Origin: Tolypothrix sp. NIES-4075
Lineage (GTDB): Bacteria > Cyanobacteriota > Cyanobacteriia > Cyanobacteriales > Nostocaceae
Direction of reading: 5' to 3'
Assembly: GCF_002218085.1 (NCBI RefSeq)
Contig: NZ_BDUC01000006.1
Location: 124,001 to 188,000 of the forward strand
DNA length: 64,000 nt
Shown here in pieces: positions 62,120 to 64,000 of the stretch. Each line of letters begins with the position of its first letter. The stretch's first letter is position 1. The notes beneath the pieces were generated by a model that saw only the letters and a program-made list of their open reading frames with translations, had not been told where the DNA came from and made no database searches. The position numbers and the translations under genes are program-made.

Positions 62120-63004
62120 ATGGCAGTCTCCTCACCTCGTTCTTCTCCTCGGCAACTCATTCCCCCAGAACCTCCGGTGTGGAAGAAGTTCTTAAGTAAT
62201 TTGTCTAGAATTCCTTGGACATGGCGAATTACTGTGGCATACCTCACAGTAATGTTGTTCGTCCCGATAGCCGCGATGTTCCTAAAAGCGGGTACTGAAC
62301 CCCCGGCTAAGTTTTGGGAAATCGCGACTAGTCCGATCGCACTGGCAACTTATGATGTCACTTTTACCACGTCAGTAATTGCATCTCTGTTGAATGGAGT
62401 CTTTGGTACTCTCATTGCTTGGGTTTTGGTTCGGTATAAATTTCCTTTGAAACGGATTATTGAAGCCTCTGTAGATTTACCTTTTGCGCTGCCGTCAGCG
62501 GTTGCGGGGTTAACTCTGGCAACAGTTTACAGCAATAATGGCTGGGTTGGTTCGTTACTAGCACCCTTAGGTATCAAAGTATCTTTCACTCGTTTGGGGG
62601 TAGCGGTAGCAATGACGTATATCTCGCTGCCCTTTGTCGTGCGGACAGTGCAACCTGTACTTCAAGAAATGGAACGCGAAATTGAAGAAGCTGCCTGGAG
62701 TTTAGGTGCAACTCAATGGCAGACTTTCTGGAAGGTGATTTTTCCGCCTTTATTTCCGACAATTTTGACTGGTATTGCCTTGGGTTTCTCCCGTGCAGTT
62801 GGGGAGTATGGCTCAACGGTGATTATCGCTTCCAATACTCCGTTCAAAGATTTGATTGCACCTGTACTGATTTTCCAGCGATTAGAGCAGTATGACTATT
62901 CTGGGGCAACTGTAATTGGTACTGTGTTACTGCTGATTTCCTTAGTGTTGTTAATCGGAATTAATCTTTTACAAGCTTGGGCAAGAAGATATGACACAAA
63001 ATGA
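62120..63004 (+). CDS. cysT: Sulfate ABC transporter permease CysT
   Basis: A 294-residue membrane protein with about six helices. The EAA loop region (EEAAWSLGATQWQTFWKVIF, about residues 192-211) contacts CysA, and FPLKRIIEASVDLPFALPSA is the CysT hallmark. It overlaps cysW by 14 bases, showing translational coupling. Together with cysW and the missing cysA it imports sulfate at the plasma membrane. Confidence 0.93.
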   Translation: MAVSSPRSSPRQLIPPEPPVWKKFLSNLSRIPWTWRITVAYLTVMLFVPIAAMFLKAGTEPPAKFWEIATSPIALATYDVTFTTSVIASLLNGVFGTLIAWVLVRYKFPLKRIIEASVDLPFALPSAVAGLTLATVYSNNGWVGSLLAPLGIKVSFTRLGVAVAMTYISLPFVVRTVQPVLQEMEREIEEAAWSLGATQWQTFWKVIFPPLFPTILTGIALGFSRAVGEYGSTVIIASNTPFKDLIAPVLIFQRLEQYDYSGATVIGTVLLLISLVLLIGINLLQAWARRYDTK

Positions 63005-63878
63005 AGCCTCTTTTCCACCTCGGATTCATTCAGGTGCCACAGATCCAAAGCCGCAAAGACCTGTTAAATCAAGGGATTGGATGCCAATTATTTTAATTGG
63101 AATAGCGATCGCCTATTTAGCTTTAGTTCTCTACATCCCTGCTGCTAACGTCTTTTTCCAAGCTTTCAAAAAAGGGTTTGGTCCATTTCTCTCGAACTTG
63201 ACACGTCCTGCCTTTCTTCATGCAGCTTGGTTGACACTGATACTAGCCGTAATTACTGTACCTTTAAATACAGTATTTGGTTTATGTGCAGCTTGGGCAA
63301 TCACCCGTCATAAGTTCCCCGGTCGCGCTTTCGTCCTCAGCATTATTGACCTACCCTTTTCGATCTCACCCGTTGTCGCAGGTTTGATGATTGTACTGCT
63401 CTACGGGCGGCAAGGTTGGTTTGGTGGCTGGCTTCAGGAGCATGGTATCAGAGTTATCTTTGCTTTTCCTGGGATGATTTTGGCTACAGCATTTGTTACC
63501 ATGCCCTTTGTCGCTCGTGAAGTAATTCCAGTTTTAGAAGAATTTGGCAAAGACCAAGAAGAAGCAGCCAGAACCTTGGGTGCAGAGGATTGGCAGATAT
63601 TTTGGCGTGTCACTTTGCCAAGTATCCGCTGGGGCTTACTTTACGGCGTGATTTTGACAAATGCCAGAGCAATGGGTGAATTCGGAGCAGTCTCGGTAGT
63701 TTCGGGAAATATTGCCGATAAAACTCAAAGCTTACCTTTATTTGTCGAAGACGCTTACAAGCAGTATGAAACCGAAGCTGCCTACTCTGCTGCTGTATTG
63801 TTAGCGTTGCTAGCAGTTGTCACCTTGGTGTTGAAGGAGATTCTCGAACGGAAAACCCGCATTAAAGATGTTGAATAG
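62991..63878 (+). CDS. cysW: Sulfate ABC transporter permease CysW
   Basis: A 295-residue permease partner of CysT. LSIIDLPFSISPVVAGLMIV and the EAA loop DQEEAARTLGAEDWQIFWRV are typical, and VSGNIADKTQSLPLFVEDAY is the CysW-specific C-terminal pattern. The ATPase cysA is expected just downstream of the window. A long heptad repeat begins after the stop codon. Confidence 0.93.
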   Translation: MTQNEASFPPRIHSGATDPKPQRPVKSRDWMPIILIGIAIAYLALVLYIPAANVFFQAFKKGFGPFLSNLTRPAFLHAAWLTLILAVITVPLNTVFGLCAAWAITRHKFPGRAFVLSIIDLPFSISPVVAGLMIVLLYGRQGWFGGWLQEHGIRVIFAFPGMILATAFVTMPFVAREVIPVLEEFGKDQEEAARTLGAEDWQIFWRVTLPSIRWGLLYGVILTNARAMGEFGAVSVVSGNIADKTQSLPLFVEDAYKQYETEAAYSAAVLLALLAVVTLVLKEILERKTRIKDVE

Positions 63879-64000
63879 GATGTTGGTTGGAGCGTTGGAG
63901 CGTTGGAGCGTTGATAGTGGATAGTTGTTAGTGGTTGGTGGATAGTTGATAGTTGATAGTTGTTGGTTGATAGTTGATAGTTGTTGGTTGATAGTTGATA
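63879..64000. repeat. Heptad repeats (GTTGATA/GTTGGTT and GTTGGAGC)
   Basis: GTTGGAGC is repeated at 63885-63912, then GATAGTTGATAGTTGTTGGT units of seven bases run to the window end. A short-tandem heptanucleotide tract of the type common in filamentous cyanobacteria. Confidence 0.8.

Noticed and set aside
1..64000. tRNA or rRNA genes
   Set aside because: No cloverleaf-compatible stretch with a recognisable T-arm (GGTTCGAATCC-like) or rRNA sequence was seen in any intergenic region by eye; a tRNAscan-SE run would be decisive.

Overview
The window looks like chromosomal DNA of a filamentous cyanobacterium, most likely of the Nostocales type. It has frequent GCGATCGC octamers and many short palindromic and low-complexity dispersed repeats between genes. 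Its gene families are cyanobacterium-typical: CrtH prolycopene isomerase, the NblS/Hik33 sensor kinase, GUN4-domain protein, DUF1824, DUF1822, DUF928, DUF29 and pentapeptide-repeat proteins, and an 8-HDF-type photolyase. No rRNA, tRNA or CRISPR array was seen. I cannot name the species from the sequence alone.

Layout. 0-5 kb: 5' part of an ABC exporter, a prohibitin-like protein, DUF1824, an ABC-F ATPase and a methyltransferase. 5-9.3 kb: a repeat-rich stretch with a 63-bp tandem repeat and several MITE-like elements around a CHAT-GUN4 fusion protein, an unknown membrane-anchored protein and a pentapeptide protein. 9.3-18 kb: purT, a Uma2-type nuclease, then a CHAT-CHASE2 receptor-like protein with DUF928, DUF29, DUF1822 and a sigma-like helix-turn-helix protein. 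18-22 kb: a cluster of apparently leaderless LysM and protease proteins. 22-35 kb: mostly housekeeping genes (crtH, upp, yggT, aroE, a hydrolase, nblS, purD, a sugar-nucleotide epimerase). 35-44 kb: a broken DUF6745 gene, an RHH-type two-gene operon, a possible structured RNA, a PIN toxin-antitoxin pair, a thioredoxin-like protein without the CxxC and a 1367-residue membrane protein. 44-54 kb: photolyase, TauE/SafE, DUF202, CadD, a LysR regulator and a Na/Pi cotransporter. 54-64 kb: methionine salvage (mtnD-mtnX-mtnB), an IS200/IS605 remnant, a beta-carbonic-anhydrase-like protein, a class II amidotransferase and sulfate uptake (two divergent sbpA genes, cysT, cysW).

How the parts may work together. 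The last 10 kb leans towards sulfur: methylthioadenosine recycling, sulfate import and a carbonic-anhydrase-like enzyme of a family that also contains COS/CS2 hydrolases. The Na/Pi transporter has a very clear tandem Pho box (four octamers at an 11-bp period, the first degenerate) in its promoter. The two CHAT proteins and the sigma-like/DUF1822/DUF928 neighbourhood look like signalling modules whose targets are unknown.

The most striking genome-scale feature is that dispersed repeats have entered coding sequences while keeping the frame. This is seen in the DUF928 protein, the DUF1822 protein, photolyase and the large membrane protein, and at the N-terminus of CrtH. Other gene ends (PurD, the 182-residue protein at 8 kb) run directly into repeats.
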